A DNA stretch of 64,000 nucleotides from Phytohalomonas tamaricis. Its GTDB lineage: Bacteria > Pseudomonadota > Gammaproteobacteria > Pseudomonadales > Halomonadaceae. Positions within the stretch are counted from its first letter, which is position 1. Each line of letters opens with the position of its first letter. The notes beneath the pieces are model-generated. The model was not told where the DNA came from. It did not search any database and saw nothing but the letters and a program-made list of their open reading frames with translations. Positions 57,022-64,000 of this stretch are shown piece after piece. Location of the stretch: assembly GCF_003012345.1 (NCBI RefSeq), contig NZ_PVRV01000020.1:806001-870000 (forward strand). Reading direction: 5' to 3'. The position numbers were made by a program, and so were the translations under genes.

Positions 57022-57513
57022 TCAGCCAAGCCACTTGTACATCACGTAGGCATCGACGAAGCCGAGGCTGGTATGACGATAGGCCCTGGGCAGCGTGCCG
57101 ACGATATCGAAGCCGAGCTTTTGCCACAGCCTCACCGCGCCTTCGTTGGTCGAGACTACCGAGTTGAACTGCATCGCCTTGAACCCGTGCGTGCGGGCTA
57201 TCTGCTGCGAGTGTTCGCACATCGCCCCGGCCACACCGCGCCCGCGCGCCTCGGCCGCCACGATATAGCCGCAGTTGCAGACGTGGTCGCCCGGCCCGGC
57301 AGCATTCTTCTTGAGGTAGTAGGTGCCGATAATTTCGCCCTCACCCTCGGCCACGAAGGTCGCCAGCGGCGTCTCACACCACAGGGTATAGGCCTCATCG
57401 CGCGTCATGTCGGGCGCAAGCGCATAGGTCTGTGCAGCACGGAAGACCGCATGAAGAATCGGCCAGAGAGAATCGAAATCGGCGGGCACGGCTTCACGAA
57501 TATGCAGGGCCAT
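57022..57513 (-). CDS. GNAT-family N-acetyltransferase
   Basis: The 163-residue protein has a GNAT fold with the acetyl-CoA loop EARGRGVAGAMCEHSQQIA and a C-terminal LWQKLGFDIVGTLPRAY. The substrate cannot be told; the motif order resembles acetyltransferases acting on small amines or amino acids. GGAG stands six bases before the ATG at 57513, preferred over an ATG seven codons earlier. Confidence 0.87.
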   Translation of the reverse strand: MALHIREAVPADFDSLWPILHAVFRAAQTYALAPDMTRDEAYTLWCETPLATFVAEGEGEIIGTYYLKKNAAGPGDHVCNCGYIVAAEARGRGVAGAMCEHSQQIARTHGFKAMQFNSVVSTNEGAVRLWQKLGFDIVGTLPRAYRHTSLGFVDAYVMYKWLG

Positions 57514-57702
57514 AACGGGCTCCAAAGTATGCAATTAAACCAAAAGGAAGATACGGCCAGCGGCAGTACATCCGCGCAACCTTACCGCCCTGCGTGCGGC
57601 GCGTCAGTACAACATCCAAATGAAGCGTTCACACGTTTACTACATGCACGGACGCTAAATTGTCGTATTGTCATGTTTTGCTCGTCATTTAAATGGCAGA
57701 AC

Positions 57703-57728
57703 ATGTCGGTCTGAGCCTGCGCCGACAT
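57703..57728 (+). promoter_or_regulatory. Inverted repeat just before the ribosome site of nat
   Basis: ATGTCGG and CCGACAT form a perfect 7-bp repeat with a 12-base loop, ending a few bases before the TTGGAGAG ribosome site of the arylamine acetyltransferase gene. It may be an operator or a leader hairpin. Confidence 0.4.
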
Positions 57729-57744
57729 TTTGGAGAGATAGTGC

Positions 57745-58587
57745 ATGACTGGCATGACGCCCCTTGATCTGGACGCTTACTTCAGCCGTATCGGCTACGC
57801 CGGACCCCACACGGCAACGCTCGACACACTGCGCGCCATTCATCTTTGCCATACGCAGACCATTGCCTTTGAGAATCTCGACCCGCTGCTTGAGCAGCCG
57901 GTCCGGCTCGATCTTGAGTCGCTACAGCGGAAACTGATTACCGATGCTCGCGGCGGCTACTGCTTCGAGCACAATACCCTTCTTCAGCACGCCCTTGAGA
58001 CGCTCGGCTTCCGCGTCAAGGGGCTTGCCGCACGGGTGCTGTGGAACGCACCGCAGGAGACACCGCCACACACCCACATGCTGCTGAGCATCGATCTCGA
58101 CGAAGGCCATTATATCGCCGATGTCGGCTTCGGCGGCATGACGCTGACGGCGCCGCTGCGCCTGCAATCCGGAGAGGAACAGGAAACGCCGCACGAGACC
58201 TTCCGCCTGCAAGACACCGTTCATGGTGGCTATCTACTTCAGGTCAGGCTGATCGACGGCTGGCGCACGCTCTATCAGTTCGATCTGCAGCCCCAGCATC
58301 CCGCCGATTACACGATGTACAACTTCTATGTTTCGCACTATCCCGAATCGCGCTTTGTTCACCATCTGATTGCTGCCCGCCCAGGCGTGGGGCATCGTTA
58401 TGCGCTGCTCGACAATACGCTGACGGTATATCCGCTTGGCGGCGAGCACGAAACGCGCCGCATCGATAGCGTGTTCGAACTGCGCATGATCCTCGAAGAT
58501 ACCTTTGGCCTGCGCCTGCCGGATACGTCGATGCTCGACGCCCGCTTGAAAGGCATCCTCAAGCACAGCGGACAAAGTTCAGAATGA
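57745..58587 (+). CDS. nat: Arylamine N-acetyltransferase
   Basis: NAT transfers acetyl groups from acetyl-CoA to arylamines, hydrazines or hydroxylamines. The 280-residue protein has the complete Cys-His-Asp triad: C73 in RGGYCFEHN, H111 in PHTHML and D126 in IADVGFGG; IAFENLDPLL and NFYVSHYPESRF are also typical. GGAGAG precedes the ATG by seven bases. The gene converges on a DUF924 gene and the two coding regions overlap by nine bases. Confidence 0.93.
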   Translation: MTGMTPLDLDAYFSRIGYAGPHTATLDTLRAIHLCHTQTIAFENLDPLLEQPVRLDLESLQRKLITDARGGYCFEHNTLLQHALETLGFRVKGLAARVLWNAPQETPPHTHMLLSIDLDEGHYIADVGFGGMTLTAPLRLQSGEEQETPHETFRLQDTVHGGYLLQVRLIDGWRTLYQFDLQPQHPADYTMYNFYVSHYPESRFVHHLIAARPGVGHRYALLDNTLTVYPLGGEHETRRIDSVFELRMILEDTFGLRLPDTSMLDARLKGILKHSGQSSE

Positions 58588-59127
58588 TGATCCTGGCGTC
58601 GCGAGGAAGGCGAGCTCCTCGGCACTGCTGATACGGCCGAGGATAGCGTTGCGATGAGGGTAACGACCAAAGCGTTGTAAGATATCATGGTGCTGGTGCT
58701 CGGATCGCAGGCTGTCCTCCAGTCCCGGCTGGTCGAAAAGTGCCAGCGCCTGGGCGTGGATCGCAAGCGATTCGCTGTGCATGTAGGGCATATAAACAAA
58801 GGCACGACGGGCCGCCTCAAGGCGCCGATCGACACCGCGCGCTACCGCCTCCTGGGCCAGCGCGAGCGCGAGCGGATCGTTGGCGAAGGCCTGCGGCGTA
58901 TCACGATGGATGTTGCGCGAGAACTGATCGAGTACGATGATTTCGGCCAGCCGGCCCTCGTCGCTGGAGCGCCAGCGCCACAGCTCGCAGCGCCCTGCCG
59001 CAGTCAGTGAGTCGCCAAAGCGCTGGGCAATCTCCTTATCGAGCTGTACGTCCTTGCGAAACCACTGGCGCGGTTTGAGGGTGTCGAACCAGAACGCGAT
59101 GACCTGCTCCGGCGTCGTCGCTGCCAT
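58579..59127 (-). CDS. DUF924 family protein
   Basis: The 182-residue soluble protein has the DUF924 pattern: VIAFWFDTLKPRQWFRKD, LAEIIVLDQFSRNIHRDTPQAFANDPLA and YMPYMHSESL. The fold is predicted to be all-helical (TPR-like), and function is unknown. It follows the AraC-type gene after three bases and is surely co-transcribed with it. Its 3' end overlaps nat by nine bases. Confidence 0.87.
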   Translation of the reverse strand: MAATTPEQVIAFWFDTLKPRQWFRKDVQLDKEIAQRFGDSLTAAGRCELWRWRSSDEGRLAEIIVLDQFSRNIHRDTPQAFANDPLALALAQEAVARGVDRRLEAARRAFVYMPYMHSESLAIHAQALALFDQPGLEDSLRSEHQHHDILQRFGRYPHRNAILGRISSAEELAFLATPGSSF

Positions 59128-59130
59128 GAT

Positions 59131-60018
59131 TTATAGGCTCCTGAGTACACTCGGCGCGTAGCCGAAATGGCGTTTGAACAGGCGTGAAAGCTGACTGTGC
59201 TGCCCAAAGCCACATTCGAGCGCGATCACACCGATCTTGTCATTAGTGTCCTTGAGCAGGCGATGCGCCTTCAGCAAGCGTTGCTCCGTGATATAGGCGT
59301 GCGGCGAATGGCCAAACGTGGCGCGAAAAAGCCGAGCAAAATGATACGGGCTCAGCGCTACCTGCGCCGCGAGTTGCTCAAGCGTCAACGTTTGATCGAG
59401 ATGATCCTCGATAAAGTCATGTAGCCGTGCGGCATGCCGTGGCGTGAGGCGCCCCTTGACCTCCGGTAAGACGTTAAGGCGGTCGGAATAGTCCCGTGCG
59501 GCCTGAATCAGCAACCAGTGGGCGAGGTGATCGAGCCCCACGCGCAGTGCCGGTTCCTGCCAGTCCGCAGTGGCGATCAAGCGTGCGCTCAATGCCAGCG
59601 GGTCATGTTTTTCCTGGTAAGCCTCGCGCAGTACCACACCGCGGCCTTCACGGTCCCAGGTGCGCGCTATGGTGTCCCGCAACGTGATGTCATCGAAGTA
59701 CAGGTGCAAAAAGGAAAATGCGGCGCCGATCCGCCAGTGGGACTCACTGTCAGCGGGCATCATGCATACGGCACCGGCATGGCCGTGACGCAGCACCTGA
59801 CCGTCACGCACATGCTGTGTCTGCTCCCCACCGTCGAGATAGACGCTCAAGGCATGATGACCGGGCTGATGATAATGGGCCATGCCTTGGCAGTTCTGCC
59901 AATGTGCCATTGATAACCCCGAGGGCAACGCCAGCGTACGCAGCGGTACAGCGCCTGCGGTCTTGAGCGTGCGATAAATCGAGAAATTGAGCGCAACGGC
60001 TGACTGGGTGGCGATCAT
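59131..60018 (-). CDS. AraC-family transcriptional regulator
   Basis: The 295-residue protein has an N-terminal cupin-like sensor part (HHALSVYLDGGEQT, GAVCMMPADSESHWRIG) and a C-terminal pair of helix-turn-helix motifs (LTLEQLAAQVALSPYHFARLF and IGVIALECGFGQHSQLSRLFKR). It is divergent from an EamA-type exporter gene 159 bases away and co-transcribed with the DUF924 gene; control of the exporter is a reasonable guess, not shown. Confidence 0.88.
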   Translation of the reverse strand: MIATQSAVALNFSIYRTLKTAGAVPLRTLALPSGLSMAHWQNCQGMAHYHQPGHHALSVYLDGGEQTQHVRDGQVLRHGHAGAVCMMPADSESHWRIGAAFSFLHLYFDDITLRDTIARTWDREGRGVVLREAYQEKHDPLALSARLIATADWQEPALRVGLDHLAHWLLIQAARDYSDRLNVLPEVKGRLTPRHAARLHDFIEDHLDQTLTLEQLAAQVALSPYHFARLFRATFGHSPHAYITEQRLLKAHRLLKDTNDKIGVIALECGFGQHSQLSRLFKRHFGYAPSVLRSL

Positions 60019-60177
60019 GCGCGGCTACTCGCGGGCCTACGCCATGCGGGATTGGCCCTGTCATCTCGCCAGGCCTTGAGCGCAGAAAACGACAACCATT
60101 GCGCAACAATCGACAAGGCACAGGCCAGTCCCCCAGTCATAATACGCGTGATTCTCTTGCTGCGAGCGGTCGCTGTC

Positions 60178-61086
60178 ATGCCCACTTCCTTACACTATCT
60201 GTTCACTGTCTTTGCCTGGGGCCTGACCTGGACCGCCATTCACGTTCAGGTCGGATTGGCGGCCCCGGATATCTCGATCAGTTACCGTTTCGCCCTTTCC
60301 GGCCTGGTAATGCTGATTGGACTAGGGCTGGCCAGGCGACTCTGGCGGCCACGCCGGCATGAGCTGAAATGGCTCGCCCTGCAGGGCCTGTTGCTGTACT
60401 GCCTCAACTTCGTGTTTCTCTACCGCGCCACGGGGCTGCTGCCGAGCGGACTGGTTGCGGTAATCTTCTCGCTCGCCTCGCTGTTCAACGCCGCCAACCA
60501 ATGGTGGCTGTTGCGAATCACACCGCCGCTCCGGCTGGTGCCTGCCGCACTGCTCGGCGTCAGCGGCGTGGCATGCATGTTCTGGCCACAGCTGCATGGC
60601 GCCTCAGCCAGTTGGGCCGGGATCGGTTTTGCCGTGCTGGGCACCTGGTGCTTTTCACTGGGCAATTTGGTCGGTCAACGCAACCGCAACGCCGGCGTGC
60701 CCCTGTTTGGCGGCAATGCCTGGGCAATGTCGATGGGTGCGGTCGGACTGGCATTCGGTGCATGGCTGTCAGGCGCTGCGTTTACCCTGCCGACCCGCAT
60801 CGATTATTGGGGCGCAATGGCGTTTTTAGTAATTGTCGGCTCGATTCTCGGCTTCGCCAGCTATTTGACGCTGGTGCATCGTCTGGGACCGGCTAAAGCA
60901 GGATTTACTGCTGTGCTGTTTCCCATCGTCGCATTGAGCGCTTCAACCTGGCTGGAAGGCTTTGTCTGGCAGCCTATCAGTATCATCGGCGCTATCATGG
61001 CACTTGCCGGCAATCTAGTGATGTTCTGGCCGATGCGCACTGTACGCGCATCGACCCGCCCATCCCCGAGCGTTAAAACAGACTAA
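60178..61086 (+). CDS. EamA/DMT-superfamily exporter
   Basis: The 302-residue inner-membrane protein has ten predicted helices in two EamA repeats (FTVFAWGLTWTAIHVQVG; IGFAVLGTWCFSLGNLVGQ) and ends in a typical SIIGAIMALAGNLVMFW. Such proteins export amino acids or other small metabolites; the substrate is unknown. The ATG at 60178 starts the first helix; the longer frame adds a non-conserved stretch. It is divergent from the AraC-type gene. Confidence 0.85.
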   Translation: MPTSLHYLFTVFAWGLTWTAIHVQVGLAAPDISISYRFALSGLVMLIGLGLARRLWRPRRHELKWLALQGLLLYCLNFVFLYRATGLLPSGLVAVIFSLASLFNAANQWWLLRITPPLRLVPAALLGVSGVACMFWPQLHGASASWAGIGFAVLGTWCFSLGNLVGQRNRNAGVPLFGGNAWAMSMGAVGLAFGAWLSGAAFTLPTRIDYWGAMAFLVIVGSILGFASYLTLVHRLGPAKAGFTAVLFPIVALSASTWLEGFVWQPISIIGAIMALAGNLVMFWPMRTVRASTRPSPSVKTD

Positions 61087-61126
61087 TTTTCACCGTATGG
61101 CGCATTCGGCTTGGCGGAACGATGAG

Positions 61127-62017
61127 TCAGCGATATTCGTCCCAGCCTGATTCATCATCGTCTGCGTCGCCGTCCTTATCGCCACCCTGCTGTCGGTTGC
61201 CCTGAAAGTCATCACGCGCGGCGTCGATCTCGCGCAGGATGCTGCTCAAATCGGCGTCCTGATCGCGACGCTTGAAAGAGCCGGTCAAGGTAATGTCAGG
61301 ATGCAATTTACCATGCTCGAATAATGACCAGATTTCCGCACCATAGTCGGTGCGCAGCAGCTCCGGCGCGAAACGTCCGAAGTAGGCGGCCATGTTGTTG
61401 ACATCGCGCTTGAGCATCTTCTCGGCATTATTGTTAGCAGCAGCATCGACGGCCTGCGGCAGATCAATGATTACCGGCCCCGTACCAGTCAGCAGTACGT
61501 TGTACTCGGACAGGTCACCGTGAATCAGCCCGGCGCAAAGCATCTTGACGACCTCGCCGATCATGACGCGGTGATAAGCACGGGCCTGTTCGGGGTCGAG
61601 CTCGACATCGTTGAGACGCGGCGCGGCATTACCCTCATCGTCGACGACCAGTTCCATCAACAGTACGCCATCGATGAAGTAGTGCGGCTTGGGCACCCGC
61701 ACACCGGCATCGGCAAGACGGTAGAGTGCATCGACTTCAGCATTCTGCCATGCCTCCTCCTGCTCGCGGCGGCCATAGCGCGAGCCCTTCTCCATGGCAC
61801 GCGACTTGCGCGAGCTGCGTACCTTGCGCCCTTCCTGATATTCAGCCAGCTTGTGGAAACTGCGCTTGTTGGCTTCCTTGTAAACCTTGGCACAGCGCGT
61901 CTCGCCGGAGGCGAGCACGACATAGACGGCTGCTTCCTTGCCGCTCATCAACGGCCGCAGTACTTCATCGATAAGGCCATCGTCGACCAGCGGTTCGAGG
62001 CGTTTAGGTGTCTTCAT
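61127..62017 (-). CDS. RIO-type serine kinase
   Basis: The 296-residue protein is a RIO1-like kinase: GKEAAVYVVLASGETRCAKVYK (nucleotide loop and lysine), the RIO-specific insert FHKLAEYQEGRKVRSSRKS, the catalytic loop HGDLSEYNVLL and the metal-binding IIDLPQAVD. The C-terminus is very acidic (DKDGDADDDESGWDE). In eukaryotes and archaea RIO kinases act in small-subunit ribosome maturation; in bacteria the role is little known. It is divergent from the rRNA helicase gene dbpA, which may be a functional hint. Confidence 0.9.
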   Translation of the reverse strand: MKTPKRLEPLVDDGLIDEVLRPLMSGKEAAVYVVLASGETRCAKVYKEANKRSFHKLAEYQEGRKVRSSRKSRAMEKGSRYGRREQEEAWQNAEVDALYRLADAGVRVPKPHYFIDGVLLMELVVDDEGNAAPRLNDVELDPEQARAYHRVMIGEVVKMLCAGLIHGDLSEYNVLLTGTGPVIIDLPQAVDAAANNNAEKMLKRDVNNMAAYFGRFAPELLRTDYGAEIWSLFEHGKLHPDITLTGSFKRRDQDADLSSILREIDAARDDFQGNRQQGGDKDGDADDDESGWDEYR

Positions 62018-62227
62018 TACGTGTCGTTCTTGCCCTGTAGTGGCTTGTCATTCTCATAGCATAACGCGTTGTTGAGTGTTCTTCAGGCAGAGATGCTTTA
62101 CTGATGGAGATATAAACCATTGGGACGCGCTGCGGGGTTCACTGTTACCATAGCGTCAACGCTTTTTATGCGACTTAAGTCTTCCCTGCCCCGTTCGCTG
62201 CTTCCCGTTTTTCAAGAAATGATGCCC

Positions 62228-63610
62228 ATGACCATGACCTCCTTCGATCAACTGCCCCTGAGCGCCGCGATGCACGCCAACCTGGCGTCTCTTGGTTACG
62301 CTGAACCGACCCCGATTCAGGCCGCCAGCCTGCCGCCGTTGCTCGCCGGTGCCGATCTGATCGCCCAGGCGAAAACCGGCAGCGGCAAGACGGCCGCGTT
62401 TGGTATTGGTCTGCTGGAGCGGCTTGAAGTCGAGCGCTTTGCCGTTCAATCACTGGTGCTATGCCCGACGCGTGAATTAGCCGACCAGGTTGCCAAATCG
62501 CTGCGCCAGCTTGCCCGCGCCACCCATAACGTCAAGATACTGAGCCTATGCGGTGGCGTCTCAATCGGCCCGCAGCTCGGTTCGCTGGAGCACGGTGCGC
62601 ATATCATTGTCGGCACGCCGGGAAGAATTGGCGATCACCTGCGCAAGGGATCACTCGCCCTCGATCAACTGCGTCTGTTAGTGCTTGATGAAGCCGATCG
62701 CATGCTGGAAATGGGCTTTGCCGACCAGCTCGAAGCGATTGTTGACGCGACGCCGCGCGACCGTCAGACACTTTTGTTTTCGGCCACCTTCCCGGAAGGC
62801 ATCGAAGCGTTGAGCCAGCATATTCAACGCGACCCGCAGCGCATCACGGTCGAGGCGCCCAACGCGGAAAGCACCATCACGCAGTGGAAGTTCGAGATCA
62901 GTGAGCCCGCAGGCAAACCCGCCGCGGTTGCGGGATTGCTGCATCACTACCAGCCCGAATCGACCGTGGTATTTTGCAACACCAAGCGCGACTGTGATGC
63001 GCTGGCCGATTATCTGCGTAAGGAAGGTTTCAGCGCCCAAGCGCTGCATGGTGACCTGGAGCAGCGTGAGCGTGACCAAGTGCTGGTGCGTTTTGCCAAC
63101 AAGAGCTGCCTGGTGCTGATCGCCACCGATGTCGCCGCGCGCGGGCTTGATATTGCCGGGCTTGATGCCGTGATCAACGTCGATGTCACCCCCGACCCGG
63201 AAGTGCATACCCACCGCATTGGCCGTACCGGTCGCGCCGGCAATGCCGGACTCGCGCTGTCACTTTATACCCCACGCGAGGCGAAGCGCTTGACCGCTAT
63301 CGAGGAGTATCAACACGGCGCTATTGCCGAAGGCCCGCGTGCGGCGCCCAACGCCTCCGGCACGCCGCGCCATGCGCCCATGGTAACGCTCGATATTGAC
63401 GGCGGCCGCAAGCACAAGCTGCGCCCCGGCGATATTGTTGGCGCGTTAACCCGTGACGAGGCATTGAGTCCAGATGAGATTGGCAAGATCGATGTATTCG
63501 ATTTTGCTGCCTACGTGGCGGTGGCCAACAAAAGTGCCAAGCGCGCACTGGCCCAGATTCAAAATGGCAAGATCAAGGGCCGCAAGTTCCGCGCCCGAAT
63601 TCTGCGCTAG
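62228..63610 (+). CDS. dbpA: ATP-dependent RNA helicase DbpA
   Basis: DbpA is a DEAD-box helicase activated by hairpin 92 of 23S rRNA and acts in large-subunit assembly. The protein (about 460 residues; E. coli 457) has the Q motif TPIQAA, motif I AKTGSGKT, PTREL, TPGR, DEAD (LVLDEADRM), SAT, HGDLEQRERD, and HRIGRTGRAG, followed by the DbpA-specific RNA-binding domain (TLDIDGGRKHKLRPGDIVGAL ... IKGRKFRARILR). The start is one of several ATGs between 62219 and 62234; 62228 is a compromise, and no strong ribosome site decides it. Confidence 0.94.
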   Translation: MTMTSFDQLPLSAAMHANLASLGYAEPTPIQAASLPPLLAGADLIAQAKTGSGKTAAFGIGLLERLEVERFAVQSLVLCPTRELADQVAKSLRQLARATHNVKILSLCGGVSIGPQLGSLEHGAHIIVGTPGRIGDHLRKGSLALDQLRLLVLDEADRMLEMGFADQLEAIVDATPRDRQTLLFSATFPEGIEALSQHIQRDPQRITVEAPNAESTITQWKFEISEPAGKPAAVAGLLHHYQPESTVVFCNTKRDCDALADYLRKEGFSAQALHGDLEQRERDQVLVRFANKSCLVLIATDVAARGLDIAGLDAVINVDVTPDPEVHTHRIGRTGRAGNAGLALSLYTPREAKRLTAIEEYQHGAIAEGPRAAPNASGTPRHAPMVTLDIDGGRKHKLRPGDIVGALTRDEALSPDEIGKIDVFDFAAYVAVANKSAKRALAQIQNGKIKGRKFRARILR

Positions 63611-63661
63611 GCCCAACCCTTAGACACAAGGCACTTGAGCGCAGGCCCTTTGAATACAAGA

Positions 63662-63689
63662 ACGCCACCCAGCCAATGCAGGGTGGCGT
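63662..63689. terminator. Terminator between dbpA and the phosphodiesterase gene
   Basis: ACGCCACCC and GGGTGGCGT form a perfect 9-bp stem with a 10-base loop between two convergent genes. T-tracts are short on both sides. Confidence 0.7.
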
Positions 63690-63716
63690 CTTGCGTTGTT
63701 CAGTCGCGGCGCCAGC

Positions 63717-64000
63717 CTAAAAGTCGTATTTCTTCAGTATCTCGTCGACGCCCTGCGCGGGCGGACGATGATAAAACTCAAGCAGTGCCGGCGTATGGTT
63801 GGTGAAGAATCCGTCCACCCCACGCGCATCGTATTTGGCAAAATCTTCGGCGGCATCGACCGTATAGAGGTGGATCAGCAGGCCCTTGTCATGAGTCATC
63901 TTGTTCATCCACGGCTGGGCAAGGTCGGCATAACTTTGTGCGCCATGGTCATGAAGCTCGGCCGACGGGCCAGTACCAATAGCCCCGTGCGCTTTGGCAA
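63717..64000 (-). CDS. glpQ: Glycerophosphodiester phosphodiesterase, C-terminal part (5' end outside the window)
   Basis: The frame is open from the right edge to the stop at 63717, giving the last 94 residues of a GDPD-family TIM barrel. Typical C-terminal elements are GLLIHLYTVDAAEDFAKYDARGVDGFFTN, comparable to the end of periplasmic GlpQ, plus LHDHGAQSYADLAQPWMNKM before it. GlpQ releases glycerol 3-phosphate from glycerophosphodiesters. An internal ATG at 63908 is not the start, because the similarity continues through it. Signal peptide and catalytic histidines are beyond the window. Confidence 0.8.
   Translation of the reverse strand, partial: AKAHGAIGTGPSAELHDHGAQSYADLAQPWMNKMTHDKGLLIHLYTVDAAEDFAKYDARGVDGFFTNHTPALLEFYHRPPAQGVDEILKKYDF

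Overview
The window looks like chromosomal DNA of a moderately halophilic gammaproteobacterium, most likely a member of the Halomonadaceae (Halomonas / Chromohalobacter / Kushneria type). The evidence is an ectoine-degradation operon (doeA-doeB-doeX type), a BCCT choline transporter next to choline sulfatase, the core blocks pncC|mutS-fdxA and pyrG-kdsA-eno, and a Pseudomonas-like fruBKA/cra locus. The genus cannot be fixed from the sequence alone. I see no rRNA, tRNA, CRISPR array, prophage or insertion sequence.

Layout. 1-3.4 kb: the N-terminus of pncC, then mutS and fdxA. 3.4-4.0 kb: an A+T-rich gap that appears to hold an unannotated CsrB/RsmZ-like small RNA on the minus strand, with repeated GGA motifs and a clean intrinsic terminator. 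4-7.9 kb: pyrG-kdsA-eno. 8-10.6 kb: two divergent L,D-transpeptidases. 10.6-13.9 kb: an ectoine catabolic operon that also contains a DUF3237 gene. 14.3-17.7 kb: a soluble triple-PAS chemoreceptor overlapping a triple-CheW protein. 17.7-22.5 kb: ghrA, corA, a DJ-1/PfpI protein, a DUF3108 protein and a LysO-family exporter.

22.6-30.5 kb: a complete non-phosphorylative (Weimberg-type) sugar oxidation set made of sugar 1-dehydrogenase, lactonase, aldonate dehydratase, 2-keto-3-deoxy-pentonate dehydratase and 2-oxoglutarate semialdehyde dehydrogenase. It lies in two transcription units that share a nearly identical promoter element, presumably read by the FadR-family regulator at its left end. 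30.6-35.3 kb: gluconate functions (two GntP permeases, a LacI-type GntR, gluconokinase) with GntR-like operators. 35.3-36.4 kb: a nitronate monooxygenase-like gene whose start codon lies inside a 20-bp stem.

36.5-39.9 kb: a BaeSR-like two-component system followed by a periplasmic protein built of three Spy/CpxP-like repeats. 39.9-44.5 kb: macrodomain protein, choline transporter and choline sulfatase. 44.7-51.6 kb: fructose PTS fruBKA with divergent cra and two Cra operators. 51.6-64 kb: an MFS transporter, lipoate ligase, and mostly small housekeeping or poorly characterised genes (DUF192, PhoD-like, DinB, GNAT, arylamine N-acetyltransferase, DUF924, AraC regulator, EamA exporter), then a RIO kinase divergent from dbpA, and the 3' end of a glycerophosphodiester phosphodiesterase gene.

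Taken together the region handles uptake and breakdown of osmolytes (ectoine, choline, choline-O-sulfate) and plant-type carbon (pentose or hexose, aldonates, fructose), with envelope-stress and motility signalling between these blocks.
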